63,072 bases of DNA from CAYNND01 sp964398775 (GCA_964398775.1 CAYNND010000007.1:1-63072), one strand, 5' to 3'; positions 40,259-49,666 are shown, numbered from the stretch's first letter. Notes: generated by a model from the sequence alone, not told the origin. Numbers and translations are program-made.

Positions 40259-40462
40259 TTAGAGTTTAGCCATAAGCCACAACAGGTATACCCAGCACGC
40301 GCCACCCACAAGGAGCGGCACAATGACTCGAGCGCTTCCAAACGTTTCAAGCGTTTCTCCGCGCTTTCGAATCGTCAAGAAGAGATCCACCAAGACGATT
40401 ACGGATATACCAATTGCGACCCATGCACTCACGGGCAGTACACTGAGCAAAGGCTTGAACAT
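40259..40462 (-). CDS. Small two-TM membrane protein, 67 aa
   Basis: ATG at 40462 with AAAGGAGG 6-7 nt upstream. Two membrane helices (VAIGISVIVLVDLFLTI and VIVPLLVGGACWVYLLWLM) around a charged loop RKRGETLETFGSAR. Family not recognised. Own near-consensus promoter and own terminator; no leader hairpin is obvious here. Confidence 0.75.
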   Translation of the reverse strand: MFKPLLSVLPVSAWVAIGISVIVLVDLFLTIRKRGETLETFGSARVIVPLLVGGACWVYLLWLMAKL

Positions 40463-40496
40463 TGGTAACCTCCTTTCCCTTTGCTACGAATCAAAT

Positions 40497-40524
40497 TATA
40501 CAATAAAAATACTTTTAGTCAATT
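40497..40524 (-). promoter_or_regulatory. Promoter TTGACT-N16-TATAAT
   Basis: -35 (40519-40524) overlaps the lysS stop codon; -10 at 40497-40502. Drives the 67-aa membrane protein gene. Confidence 0.85.
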
Positions 40525-42439
40525 ACACCTCTTTTCCGAAGAGACTGAGCGTATTGAGAAATTCTCTCTCGAAATCAGAAGAAACAAGTGCGCCTACTGC
40601 TATATATGGTACCTCAGCTGTCCCCTTTTGTTTATATGCTTTTTCCATTTCAGCATCCGAATGGGCAGTTTTCATGATTTGAGAAAAATCATGCACTTGA
40701 ATACCCGCTGCATGACATTTTGCAATAAACGCTGTCATTTGTTCTTGATTACCAGCAAGGTTTGTCATCGGGTAAAGACCATCTGCATAGTGCTTGTTTC
40801 CATCCTTATCAAGGAATACAGTTTGGTCAAAGAGTTTAGTCTTGAGCAGCCCGCCGATGGAAATGCCGAGTTGTCCGATTGCATTTGCAGCGACTCCGTA
40901 CCCTTGTGATGGATCAGCAATAACGACAAAACGCTTTGAGCGATACTGAGCCTCAGCTTCCTTTTTTGAAAGCACTTGCTGCTTCGGGCGCATCAGCGGG
41001 AAGAGTTGTGCCTCGCGAATTGGAACATCGAGTAAAAAACTGAAAAGTCGCTCTGACACACCAAAGCCAAACGTAGGCGGCATGCCATGCTCCATCGCCT
41101 CCACATATTCCCAGTCTGCCATTTGTGCTTCTTCATCACCTGCATCACGCATTGACTGCTGTTCTTCAAAACGAGCGCGCTGATCTACTGGATCATTGAG
41201 TTCACTGAAACCTTTTCCATTTTCACTACCAGCGAGAATAACCTGGAAGCGCTCAACAACACGCGGGTCTGCAGCTGAGCGTTTTGCGAGTGGCTCAAGA
41301 TAGACTGGAACGCCTATCAAGAATCCTGGACCTCCGAGTGTCTTACGTACAGACTTCCAGAGTAAGTCCACACCACGAGGAAGATTTAGTTCAGCTCGCT
41401 TGAATTCTACCCCTGCAGCTGTAAGCTTCTCAGCGAGTGTGTCTATACTAAGTTGCTCATCGAGAAGGTCAACACCGAAGCGCTCCTTCAAGATATCGCA
41501 AAAATGATATGTCTCCCATTCAGCATCGAGGTTAACTTCAAAACCTTTTATAGTAAAGGTTGATTTTCCAAACACCTCATGAGCAATCTTTCGGTAGAGT
41601 TCCTGAATCATCTTCATGCCATCACGATAGTCCGCATATGCCATATAGAATTCAAGCTGTGTGTAGTCCTGTGCATGCTCAGCCGACATGCCTTCATTTC
41701 TGAATATACGTCCAATCTCAAACGTTCGAGGAAGTCCCGCTACCATGAGACGTTTCTGCCATAGCTCTCCAGCTGAAATACGAAGGAAGACATCAATATC
41801 AAGCGCGTTATGGTGTGAAGCAAACGGTCGAGCATCAGCTCCTCCAGTGGTGTTTTCAAGAACAGGTGTCTCCACTTCTACAAATTGCCTCTCAAGCAAA
41901 TACGAACGTATGGTATTCCAAAATTTTGAACGAAGTCGAAATCGTTCAGCCAAATCTTTTGTTAGTAAAATATCAAGATATCGCTTTCGAAAACGGTCAT
42001 CCTCATCTTGTATGCCGAACCATTCAGTCGGAATAGGGAGAATACTCTTTGAGAGTAATTTCCAGCTCGTGACAAGGACACTTTTTTGTCCACGCTTTGT
42101 TGTAAATACACTCCCACGGACTTCGACAAAATCACCTCCATCGACCGTATTTTCAAACTCTGAAAATACTGCCCCGAGATCATCTTGCTTTAAATACACT
42201 TGAATCTTTTCAGTACCATCAAATAGATCGCAGAATATTGAGCCTCCATGTGTGCGCACACTCATGAGACGCCCCGCGATTGCAACTTCTACAGCATCTG
42301 CAGCAAGAACATCAAAGTTTCCATATACTTCTGCGATGGTATGTGTACGGTCTGTGTGTGCTGGGTATGGTTCAACACCTTGAGCGCGCAACTGCTCAGC
42401 TTTAGTAAGTCGAAGTGCTCGGATCTCATCAAGTGACAT
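40523..42439 (-). CDS. lysS: Lysyl-tRNA synthetase (class II) with C-terminal DUF2000-like domain
   Basis: 638 aa. N-terminal OB anticodon domain (VAIAGRLMSVRTHGGSIFCDL), class II core with motif 1 FVEVETPVL, motif 2 FEIGRIFRNEGMSAEHAQDYTQLE (in parts: GRIFRNEGM, YTQLEFYMAY) and motif 3 region GFGVSERLFSFLLDVPIREA ending LFPLMRP at about residue 487. A normal LysRS ends here. About 150 more residues follow: RFVVIADPSQGYGVAANAIG, VFLDKDGNKHYADG, ILA-type helix, GIQVHDFSQIMKTAH and YIAVGALVSSDF, which resembles DUF2000 (peptidyl-tRNA hydrolase 2-like fold). TATACT 7 nt before the ATG. Confidence 0.92.
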   Translation of the reverse strand: MSLDEIRALRLTKAEQLRAQGVEPYPAHTDRTHTIAEVYGNFDVLAADAVEVAIAGRLMSVRTHGGSIFCDLFDGTEKIQVYLKQDDLGAVFSEFENTVDGGDFVEVRGSVFTTKRGQKSVLVTSWKLLSKSILPIPTEWFGIQDEDDRFRKRYLDILLTKDLAERFRLRSKFWNTIRSYLLERQFVEVETPVLENTTGGADARPFASHHNALDIDVFLRISAGELWQKRLMVAGLPRTFEIGRIFRNEGMSAEHAQDYTQLEFYMAYADYRDGMKMIQELYRKIAHEVFGKSTFTIKGFEVNLDAEWETYHFCDILKERFGVDLLDEQLSIDTLAEKLTAAGVEFKRAELNLPRGVDLLWKSVRKTLGGPGFLIGVPVYLEPLAKRSAADPRVVERFQVILAGSENGKGFSELNDPVDQRARFEEQQSMRDAGDEEAQMADWEYVEAMEHGMPPTFGFGVSERLFSFLLDVPIREAQLFPLMRPKQQVLSKKEAEAQYRSKRFVVIADPSQGYGVAANAIGQLGISIGGLLKTKLFDQTVFLDKDGNKHYADGLYPMTNLAGNQEQMTAFIAKCHAAGIQVHDFSQIMKTAHSDAEMEKAYKQKGTAEVPYIAVGALVSSDFEREFLNTLSLFGKEV

Positions 42440-42470
42440 GTGGGATAGTATACCCCAACAAAAACAAATT

Positions 42471-42494
42471 AAAAACGGCGGGGTACCGCCGTTT
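42471..42494 (-). terminator. Rho-independent terminator of greA
   Basis: AAACGGCGG/CCGCCGTTT with loop TACC and a T-rich tail on the minus strand. Confidence 0.85.
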
Positions 42495-42504
42495 CTCTGT
42501 ATCT

Positions 42505-42972
42505 CTACTTGAGGTCTTCAATAGTGAATTCAATTTTACCCTTTGGAGCAGCAAATACAAAAGTATCACCTTTCTTTTTATTCATCATCGCGGCACCTAG
42601 TGGTGATTCATATGAAATCTTTCCATGCAAAGCATCAGCTTCAGACGGCGAAACCACATGGTAGACCTGTTCTACTTTTGTGCCTTTCTTAATGACGGTT
42701 ACTTTTGACCCTACTGAGACTTTCGTGTGAGAGTGTGTCTGCACGACAACAGCGTTTTGCAGTATGTTATCAATTTCGGTGATTCTATCTTCAAGGTCAG
42801 CTTGGTGGTCTCTCGCCTCCTTGTATTCAGCGTTTTCAGAAAGGTCACCAAGTGAGCGCGCATACTCAAGCTGTTCAGCAATCTCCTTGCGTCGTGTTGT
42901 CTTCAAAAAGTCGAGCTCTTCAACCAACTCCTTATATTTTTCCTTACTTAACTGTTCTCCTTTCTGCATCAT
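42505..42972 (-). CDS. greA: Transcription elongation factor GreA
   Basis: 155 aa from ATG 42972. N-terminal coiled coil (LSKEKYKELVEELDFLK ... EIAEQLEYARSLGDLSENAEY) with the acidic tip residues in GDLSENAEY, then the C-terminal FKBP-like domain (VGSKVTVIKKGTKVEQVY, SYESPLGAAMMNKKKGDTF). Rescues stalled RNA polymerase by stimulating cleavage. TACAAT (42982-42987, this strand) lies 9 nt before this ATG and after the in-frame ATG at 42990, so the earlier start would not be transcribed. Confidence 0.94.
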   Translation of the reverse strand: MMQKGEQLSKEKYKELVEELDFLKTTRRKEIAEQLEYARSLGDLSENAEYKEARDHQADLEDRITEIDNILQNAVVVQTHSHTKVSVGSKVTVIKKGTKVEQVYHVVSPSEADALHGKISYESPLGAAMMNKKKGDTFVFAAPKGKIEFTIEDLK

Positions 42973-43013
42973 AGTTGTGGGATTGTACATGCTGGGGGGT
43001 AAAAGTCAAAATA

Positions 43014-44951
43014 CTACTGAACTCGAGGAAGCTCAATTGATGGTAGTTCATTCACAAAGCCCTCTGCAGGCACCTCAACTGGCTGAATGTATTCTTCCTC
43101 TATAGGCACGGATATTTCAACAGGATGCTCATCAGGCACTGGCTGCTCTAGTACTCTCGTCTCTTCGGGTGCCGGGGCTTCAGTAAGTGCCTCATCTTTT
43201 TCCTTTTCTGCATCAATGGATTCCTGTGATGGGTACTCACCGCTTATATATGGTGAATGCTCCCTAATGAGTGTTTCGAAAAATGCTCTCATGGATGGCG
43301 CAGCACCGACAAGTGTTTCTGCTTTTCCATTTTCATACATTGTTGCAAAGGCAAATTTTGGTTTTTTTGCTGGCCAAAAACCAATCACCCATGAATGCAT
43401 CTTTTCATTGTGAGCACCGACCTGTGCAGTTCCTGTTTTTGCAGCAAGGTCGAGTCCTTGCATTCGAAGTGATTTTGCAGTTCCAAGCGTAGCGGAATAT
43501 TCCATTCCTTTATGAGCTATTTGAAAACTCTCTCGAGCAGCATCAATCGTTACTGAGTGCATCGGTGTTGCAAGGCTTAAGCGTGGTGTCAGGAGAGCAC
43601 CATAGTTTGCAATAGCAGCAGTGTATCGGACCGCTTGCAGCGGTGTTGCAAGCCATCCATACTGACCGATTGACGCATGGTATGTATTACCAATCGTCCA
43701 TCGTGCTTCATCAGGAAATGCTTCGGCTTTCCATTCGGGTGTAGGAATTTGACCTGATGATTCGTTTGGGAAATCAATCCCCGTAAGCTCTCCAAAACCA
43801 AATTTCTTTCCCCATGCATCAATTGCACGAATACCCATACCGCGCTGATCTCTGTATCCTCCTCCTACGGCGTAGAAGTACACGTCTGATGAAACACCAA
43901 TAGCGCTCACCATATCGACAAAACCATGCGCTTTCCAATCTCGAAAGATTGATGGCTTTGCCGGGTTGTATGGGTTTGGAATGCTGATTGAACCTGTACT
44001 CACTATACCCCATGACGGAGTCACGACACCCTCCTCAAGCGCCGCAATTGCCATGTATGGCTTCACAATAGATCCTGGTGCATACGCTCCTTGCATAGCA
44101 CGATTCATGAGAACAGAGCGCTCATCAGTTAGATACTTAGTAATCAATTCTTGGTCCTCTTTTAAAACAAAAGCATTGAGGTCATATGACGGATAACTAG
44201 TCATGGCGATTATTTCGCCAGTTTCAACATCCATGACAACTGATGCGCCTCCACGAAAGCGAGAACGTTCAATACCGTTCTTGATAGTTTTGTATAGTAG
44301 TTCCGTCAAGGCTTCATCGAGTGTCAGTTGCACAGTCGCTCCATCGCGAGGTGGGTCAATCATAGAACCTGAAGTGCGGCGTCCACGCGCATCTACTTCT
44401 ACAATATACTTTCCATTCTTACCACTGAGGCGTTCATTTTCTACGAGCTCAATCCCACCCTTTGGAACATATGTGTCTTGCCACCAGTTCCCACTTTTAT
44501 CTCTCTTTGGATACTCTACATACCCAAGTACATGAGAGAATGCTGGTGACTCGTGGTAACGCCTCTCAGGAAAGAGCATATCTTCCTCAGTCGCATCACG
44601 GTGCGGGATATTCCACGCCAACTTTCTTCCAAACCGGTCTTCGATAATACCCCGCTCAGCAAAGATTGTCGTATACGCAAGTCTATTTGCTTCTGATTGC
44701 TGCTTATACTCAGCACCGTGCACCACTTGAATCGAGAAGGATTTATAGAGTGCAACCGTTGCAAAGAGTGCGAAGATTGTAGCGAGTACAAAAACCTCAC
44801 TTCGTACAAGCGGTCGCACCACGCGTCCTTCGAGTTGGGCTCTGTCGAAACCAGGAAGGTTTATAGAGTCCGTGAACGCTGCATCAGTATCAAGAGCATC
44901 ACGTTCTCGCAAAATCTTTGATGCACGACGCCTTCTGAAGAAATACACCAT
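43014..44951 (-). CDS. mrdA: Penicillin-binding protein 2 (elongation transpeptidase)
   Basis: 645 aa from ATG 44951. Basic N-tail (YFFRRRRASKILRERD), membrane helix (VFVLATIFALFATVALY), dimerisation domain (RGIIEDRFGRKLAWN), transpeptidase with APGSIVKPYMAIAALE (SxxK), GVSSDVYFYAVG (SxD) and AAKTGTAQVGA (KTG). A Pro/Glu-rich tail of about 85 residues follows. Builds side-wall peptidoglycan together with MreBCD encoded just upstream. TACACT (44958-44963, this strand) is exactly 6 nt before this ATG and rules out the longer frame start at 44969. Confidence 0.94.
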   Translation of the reverse strand: MVYFFRRRRASKILRERDALDTDAAFTDSINLPGFDRAQLEGRVVRPLVRSEVFVLATIFALFATVALYKSFSIQVVHGAEYKQQSEANRLAYTTIFAERGIIEDRFGRKLAWNIPHRDATEEDMLFPERRYHESPAFSHVLGYVEYPKRDKSGNWWQDTYVPKGGIELVENERLSGKNGKYIVEVDARGRRTSGSMIDPPRDGATVQLTLDEALTELLYKTIKNGIERSRFRGGASVVMDVETGEIIAMTSYPSYDLNAFVLKEDQELITKYLTDERSVLMNRAMQGAYAPGSIVKPYMAIAALEEGVVTPSWGIVSTGSISIPNPYNPAKPSIFRDWKAHGFVDMVSAIGVSSDVYFYAVGGGYRDQRGMGIRAIDAWGKKFGFGELTGIDFPNESSGQIPTPEWKAEAFPDEARWTIGNTYHASIGQYGWLATPLQAVRYTAAIANYGALLTPRLSLATPMHSVTIDAARESFQIAHKGMEYSATLGTAKSLRMQGLDLAAKTGTAQVGAHNEKMHSWVIGFWPAKKPKFAFATMYENGKAETLVGAAPSMRAFFETLIREHSPYISGEYPSQESIDAEKEKDEALTEAPAPEETRVLEQPVPDEHPVEISVPIEEEYIQPVEVPAEGFVNELPSIELPRVQ

Positions 44952-44989
44952 GGGCTGAGTGTACCTCATGTGAGATTCAATGCAAAAAA

Positions 44990-45235
44990 CTAGACTGAGA
45001 ACCTAAAAAAGGTCCGAGCGTACACCAACCCAACAAGTATAAGTGCAAGCACGATGTATGGAACGTAGATGTAGCTTTGAACATCATATATCCAAATACA
45101 AAGTGTTAGTACAACAAAGGGTAGAATGTAGGCAGCATACCGAAATGCGATGACAAGTGAGAGTATGAGTGATGACCAGACAAAACCCGTAGCAAAGAGT
45201 CCGAGGGCACCTATACTCAATACATACTTAGTCAT
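44990..45235 (-). CDS. Small MreD-like membrane protein
   Basis: 81 aa from ATG 45235, overlapping the mreC end by 8 nt. Two to three hydrophobic segments (VLSIGALGLFATGFVWSSLILSLVI; YILPFVVLTLCIWIYD; YIVLALILVGLVY). Much shorter than MreD (about 160 aa), but the position between mreC and the PBP2 gene is that of mreD. Similarity is by position and hydrophobicity only. Confidence 0.55.
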   Translation of the reverse strand: MTKYVLSIGALGLFATGFVWSSLILSLVIAFRYAAYILPFVVLTLCIWIYDVQSYIYVPYIVLALILVGLVYARTFFRFSV

Positions 45236-46115
45236 GGTGTTCAGCAAGAGGGTTAGCAATAAATGAAACAAAATGCGTATCAAGTGGTCGTGCAAATGGA
45301 CGTATAAACACCAGAACCTGCGCATCGGCTGGCGAACGCTCAACTTTCACAACACTTCCAAGAGGTGTACTGAGAGCAATCAGTGATACGGTGTCCCCCA
45401 CCTCAACTGATTCTTCTTGAGGAATAAATGCAATAAATGTATTGCTCAATCTTCCATGCGCTTGCGCGACAATTTTACCAATACGAATTTCTTGAGTTGT
45501 ATGTATCATTGTTAGCAACTGTACTGAGGCGGTATTTTCATGAACAGTTTGCACAACTCCGAGTGGGTATCCAACATCATCAAGCACAAAGTCTCCAACA
45601 TTAGGTTTCTCATTCTCAAATTGCACAATCAATGTACCGAGTAGGACACGCTCATAGGCGATCACTCTTCCAGTGCTGTGTACTCGAGCTGCAGTATCAC
45701 TACTCAGAAATGCTCCAGGCTTTTGTATTGTATGTGTTGTAACAATCGGCTGCTCTCCCACTACTGTACTAGGTTGCGTCTCAGAAACATCCTCTTCAAG
45801 CGCACAGTATTGCTTTGCTTCCTGTTGAAGAATCCCTTGCGTGAGTTGGTGGTACTTGAGTTCCGCAATTGTTTGCTGCAGTGAATCGTTTTCTTTTTTG
45901 AGCGACTCTTTGCTGACAAAGTATGCAGCAAGTTTTCCTGTTGTTACACTGTGTGCACGTGCAAAAATAGGTGTGACAAATGTGCGCGTCACTGTTTTCA
46001 AGGGTGCACCGAGCAGTGCATCAACAAAAACTATGCACATAATAATACCCGCATACAGGAGTACCTTGAGTGCAGTTGCACGTTTTGTATTACGATTGCG
46101 GCGATACTGCATCAT
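45228..46115 (-). CDS. mreC: Rod shape-determining protein MreC
   Basis: About 295 aa from ATG 46115 (46112 is equally possible). Short basic tail, one membrane helix (VLLYAGIIMCIVFVDALL), coiled coil (LKKENDSLQQTIAELKYHQL), then beta-rich domain: GRVIAYERVLLGTLIVQ, GYPLGVVQTVHENTASVQLL and the SPADAQVLVFIRP C-terminal strand. Periplasmic-side scaffold of the elongation machinery. The start overlaps the mreB end. Confidence 0.85.
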   Translation of the reverse strand: MMQYRRNRNTKRATALKVLLYAGIIMCIVFVDALLGAPLKTVTRTFVTPIFARAHSVTTGKLAAYFVSKESLKKENDSLQQTIAELKYHQLTQGILQQEAKQYCALEEDVSETQPSTVVGEQPIVTTHTIQKPGAFLSSDTAARVHSTGRVIAYERVLLGTLIVQFENEKPNVGDFVLDDVGYPLGVVQTVHENTASVQLLTMIHTTQEIRIGKIVAQAHGRLSNTFIAFIPQEESVEVGDTVSLIALSTPLGSVVKVERSPADAQVLVFIRPFARPLDTHFVSFIANPLAEHHD

Positions 46116-47172
46116 CGTGATGTATAAAGGCTTCCTTATAAGCTGATATATCTTCCAAAATTCTGCCTGTGCCTCGAACAACAGCAGTGAGCGGATCATC
46201 CGCTACATGTACTGGCACACCGAGCTCTTCCTGAAGCAGTCGTGGCAATTCGCGAATGAGTGCACCTCCGCCCGCAAGATAAATACCGCGCTTTAAAATA
46301 TCTGAAACAACTTCAGGAGGTGTCGTTTCGAGTACTTCCTTTATTGAGTCTATGAGTTGCTCAATCGAGTGTGCAATTGCCTCACGGACATCACTATCGG
46401 TGACAACAATTTCACGCGGGAGTCCGGTCACCAAGTCACGGCCTCGCACCACTGACTCAATACCTTCATTGCTTGGAAGTGCAGAGCCTACTGCGATCTT
46501 CAAATCCTCTGCAGACTTATCACCTATCAAAATTTTAAATTCACTGCGGATATAGGAAACGATATCACTGTTGAATCTATCTCCTGCGATTTTTACATTG
46601 CGTGCATTAACGAGACCACCAAGCGAAGCAACGCCGATATCTGTTGTTCCCCCACCAATATCAACAACCATTGAACCTGTCGGTTCGTTGACCGGAAGTC
46701 CGATACCGATAGCTGCTGCCATTGGCTCTTCTACAATGTATACATCCCTTGCACCTGCATTGTACGCCGCATCGCGCACCGCCCGCACCTCTACAGAGGT
46801 GATACCTGATGGCACACCAACTATGACACGAGGACCGAAGAGTGCTGTCTTGCCGCCTTGCGCTTTTTTTATCAAATAACTCAACATTTGCTCCGCAACT
46901 TCGAAGTCTGAGATAACACCATCAACGAGCGGTCGAATAGCTGTAATGTGCGCTGGAGTTCTTCCAAGCATCTCCTTTGCTTCTTTACCTACAGCAACTA
47001 CTTGTCCAGTCTTTTGGTTCAGAGCAAGGATGGAAGGCTCATTGATGACTATACCGCGACCATGCACATACACCAATGTGTTGGCCGTACCCAAATCAAT
47101 TCCAATATCATCAGAGAAGATGCCGAAGAATGATGCGATTCTATCCAGTGCTGTTACTTTTCGTTTGGTCAT
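46090..47172 (-). CDS. mreB: Rod shape-determining protein MreB
   Basis: 360 aa actin homolog. GIDLGTANTLVYVHGRGIVINEPS, VVGVPSGITSVEVRAV, VVDIGGGTTDIGVASLGG, ERIK-equivalent region, and GIYLAGGGALIRELPRLL. Organises side-wall synthesis. The start overlaps the proS end by 4 nt. A second MreB-like gene lies at 52112-53125. Confidence 0.96.
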   Translation of the reverse strand: MTKRKVTALDRIASFFGIFSDDIGIDLGTANTLVYVHGRGIVINEPSILALNQKTGQVVAVGKEAKEMLGRTPAHITAIRPLVDGVISDFEVAEQMLSYLIKKAQGGKTALFGPRVIVGVPSGITSVEVRAVRDAAYNAGARDVYIVEEPMAAAIGIGLPVNEPTGSMVVDIGGGTTDIGVASLGGLVNARNVKIAGDRFNSDIVSYIRSEFKILIGDKSAEDLKIAVGSALPSNEGIESVVRGRDLVTGLPREIVVTDSDVREAIAHSIEQLIDSIKEVLETTPPEVVSDILKRGIYLAGGGALIRELPRLLQEELGVPVHVADDPLTAVVRGTGRILEDISAYKEAFIHHDDAVSPQS

Positions 47173-48419
47173 GCTGATATTGTTTTAATGAGGTCTGACT
47201 CATTGACTGCAAAAGTCTCTCCTGTAGCTCGTTTTACACACTCGAGTTGCCCCGCAGCAATTGTCCGGGCAGAGATGACGATTCTCCATGGCATTCCCAA
47301 GAGATCGGCGTCTTTGAACTTTTCTCCTGCACTCACATCAGCTCTATCATCATAAAGCACTGATACTCCTTGCTTTTTTAGTGTGTCGTAGAGGGCGTCA
47401 GCATCTTTTCGAATATTTTCATCTTTTCCATCAATCAGCACGAGATGTGCGGCAAATGGAGCAACAGCTGCAGGCCATACAAGTCCCTTTGCATCTGAGA
47501 GAGCCTCAGCGATTACTCCTACAAGTCGTGTCGTACCGATGCCAAAGCAGCCCATGATTGGAAACAATTCCTTTCCTTGCGCATCTTTAACTTTAAAATC
47601 AAATGCTTTTGTATATCGTGTTCCGAGATCAAAGATATTTCCAACTTCTGAGGCCTTTGCCGTCGCAAGAGTGCCAGTACCACAACGTTTACACTGTTCA
47701 CCAACTTTTTGATCTGAAACTTCTACGTTTGCGCAGTGCGTACAGCTGTCGCAATAGACAATATCGTCTTCACCTGCGTCAGTGAGAACCATAAACTCAT
47801 ATGAGAGCTTCTGTGTAAAACTGCCACCCGAAGCTTCAGTGGCTTTCGCTGTAAGACCGCACCGTTCAAACACTTTCAGGTATGCAGTTTTACTGATTGC
47901 ATAGAACGCATCAAAATCATCTTGCGATGCGTGGAAGCTGTACATATCTTTCATGCGAAACTCTCTACCGCGCATGACGCCACTTTTTGCACGGAGCTCA
48001 TCTCGATACTTGTTTCCAATTTGATAGATTGCTTTCGGCAAATCTTTGTACGAAGTGATATATGTCTGCGCAATAGGAGTGACAATTTCTTCTTCACTCT
48101 GCCCCATTGCGTATTCTTTTTCAGTGCGCGATTGAATTTTGAAAAGCACGTCAACCATGTCCCATGCTCCTGTCTGCTTCCATGGTTCTGAAGGATGCAG
48201 TGTAGCCATGACGATTTCTTGACCACCAATCGAATCCATTTCTTCTCGTACGATGTGCTCGATACGCTGTAGTACACGCATACCGAGTGGAAGGTATGAA
48301 TATACACCCGCCATTTCTTTATTGACGTACCCAGCTTTTATAAGCAATTGCGCGTTCTTTGCAGTCTCATCAGCCGGAGCCTCTTTACGCGTTTTTGTAA
48401 ATAAGTGAGATTGTCTCAT
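47169..48419 (-). CDS. proS: Prolyl-tRNA synthetase without editing insert
   Basis: 416 aa (usual bacterial form about 570). Class II core: AGVYSYLPLGMRVLQRIE, MKDMYSFHASQDDFDAFY, ASGGSFTQKLSYEFMVLT and FGIGTTRLVGVIAE, then the HGTP anticodon-binding domain (AAHLVLIDGKDENI ... DDRADVSAGEKFKDADLLGMP). The editing INS domain between motifs 2 and 3 is missing; instead a four-or-more-Cys ribbon CDSCTHCANVEV ... CKRCGTG remains. TATACT 9 nt before the ATG. First gene of the block proS-mreB-mreC-mreD. Confidence 0.94.
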   Translation of the reverse strand: MRQSHLFTKTRKEAPADETAKNAQLLIKAGYVNKEMAGVYSYLPLGMRVLQRIEHIVREEMDSIGGQEIVMATLHPSEPWKQTGAWDMVDVLFKIQSRTEKEYAMGQSEEEIVTPIAQTYITSYKDLPKAIYQIGNKYRDELRAKSGVMRGREFRMKDMYSFHASQDDFDAFYAISKTAYLKVFERCGLTAKATEASGGSFTQKLSYEFMVLTDAGEDDIVYCDSCTHCANVEVSDQKVGEQCKRCGTGTLATAKASEVGNIFDLGTRYTKAFDFKVKDAQGKELFPIMGCFGIGTTRLVGVIAEALSDAKGLVWPAAVAPFAAHLVLIDGKDENIRKDADALYDTLKKQGVSVLYDDRADVSAGEKFKDADLLGMPWRIVISARTIAAGQLECVKRATGETFAVNESDLIKTISA

Positions 48420-48456
48420 AATCCGCTGAGTATAGCGCTAAGCCGTCAAAATACAA

Positions 48457-48494
48457 AATAAAAGCGGTCGACCCTCCTGAGAGAATCGACCGAG
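48457..48494 (-). terminator. Rho-independent terminator
   Basis: CGGTCGA/TCGACCG stem extended by flanking pairs, 14-nt loop, then GCTTTTATTTT on the minus strand. Ends the 59-aa gene. Confidence 0.85.
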
Positions 48495-48536
48495 CTGCCT
48501 TTCACAGCTTATCCGATGTTGGTACCGAGGCCGGCG

Positions 48537-48716
48537 TCAGCTGTCGAGCTGAGCCGTGCCGAACTGGTGCGTTCCGACCTGGGCAGTGGCGTTCATCGCG
48601 GCCATGATCACGGTGCCGGCGTTGGCGTCGAGCGTACGGGCGGTGTCGACGGTGCCTTGCTTCGCGTTCGCGGCTGACTTCGCGCCTTGCTTGCTGCGTT
48701 GCGTTCCAGAGTGCAT
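48537..48716 (-). CDS. Small Ala/Thr/Gln-rich protein, 59 aa, GC-rich
   Basis: ATG at 48716 with GGAAGG 7 nt upstream (an ATG at 48731 and a longer frame to 48836 lack an SD). Product of low complexity: SKQGAKSAANAKQGTVDTA and TVIMAAMNATAQVGTHQFG. No membrane helix; soluble, perhaps disordered or helical. Strikingly GC-rich against its neighbours. The GC-rich leader of about 130 nt has several self-complementary parts. I saw TTGACT at about 48865 but no convincing -10 at the right distance. Confidence 0.6.
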   Translation of the reverse strand: MHSGTQRSKQGAKSAANAKQGTVDTARTLDANAGTVIMAAMNATAQVGTHQFGTAQLDS

Positions 48717-48951
48717 AGCTTTTCCTTCCATGCTTCGGTGTCTACTGTTGCCAGCAGACGTTTCGGTTGAACCCAGGGGTCTGCCCTGAGAGCTTTGGTC
48801 GGTGTTACCCTCCCTCAGCTCGTACGATGCTCTCACGCGTAGATATTGGAGTCAATTTTTTCCATGCAGTTTTTGCAGTACGAAACTTTTTTTAGGTAAA
48901 GTCAAACCTACGCAAACTTCCAATCAGGTAAGTGTGTGCTAGGCTTACTTG

Positions 48952-49653
48952 ATGATTCGCTCCATGACGCGGTATCACATCTTTCTTGCGAGTGTCGTGC
49001 TTGCGGTGTGGTGCTGGTCTGCGTACATTCCAACATCTCGCAGTGTTTGGATTCTTGAAAATATCCTGGTACTTGTATTTGTACCCTGTCTGTATGCAGT
49101 TGGAAGATATTTTCGTCTTTCAAATATTTCATATACGCTCATTGCGCTGTATCTGTGTCTGCATCTAATGGGTGCGCACTATACGTATGTTGAGACCCCA
49201 TTTGGATATTGGCTTGGCGATATGCTCGGTATCGAGCGAAACATGTATGACCGTTTTGTACATTTCTCCTTTGGCTTCCTGCTAGCATACCCGATGCGTG
49301 AAGCATTTATACGCATTGCGCGAGCTCGAGGACTCTGGGGATACTATATCCCAGTCGATATCACCTTTGCGTTCTCTGCATGTTATGAAATTTTTGAGTG
49401 GCTTGCGATGGCTTTCCTTGGAGAGCAGAGCACGCTGCTGTTTCTTGCCGCGCAAAATGATATCTGGGATGCTCAGAAAGATATGACTGCAGCAGGTGTA
49501 GGTGCAATAGTTATGATGATTATCGTACTTGCGGTTAACTGGTACTACGATAGAGATTTCGTATACGAACTCCTTGACGAAGATTCTCGTACACAAGAAA
49601 TACCACTTGGTGAACAGAAGATTTCCCACGTGCTTACTCGCACACGCAAATAG
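48952..49653 (+). CDS. DUF2238 (YjdF-like) membrane protein
   Basis: 233 aa. Six or so membrane helices. Family hallmarks: LMGAHYTYVETPFGYWLGD, ERNMYDRFVHFSFGFLLAYPMRE, SACYEIFEWLAM and AAQNDIWDAQKDMTAAGVGA. Function unknown in all members. TAGGCT at 48940-48945 ends exactly 6 nt before this ATG, so leaderless. Converges with rseP. Confidence 0.88.
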   Translation: MIRSMTRYHIFLASVVLAVWCWSAYIPTSRSVWILENILVLVFVPCLYAVGRYFRLSNISYTLIALYLCLHLMGAHYTYVETPFGYWLGDMLGIERNMYDRFVHFSFGFLLAYPMREAFIRIARARGLWGYYIPVDITFAFSACYEIFEWLAMAFLGEQSTLLFLAAQNDIWDAQKDMTAAGVGAIVMMIIVLAVNWYYDRDFVYELLDEDSRTQEIPLGEQKISHVLTRTRK

Positions 49654-49666
49654 AGCACATACGACG

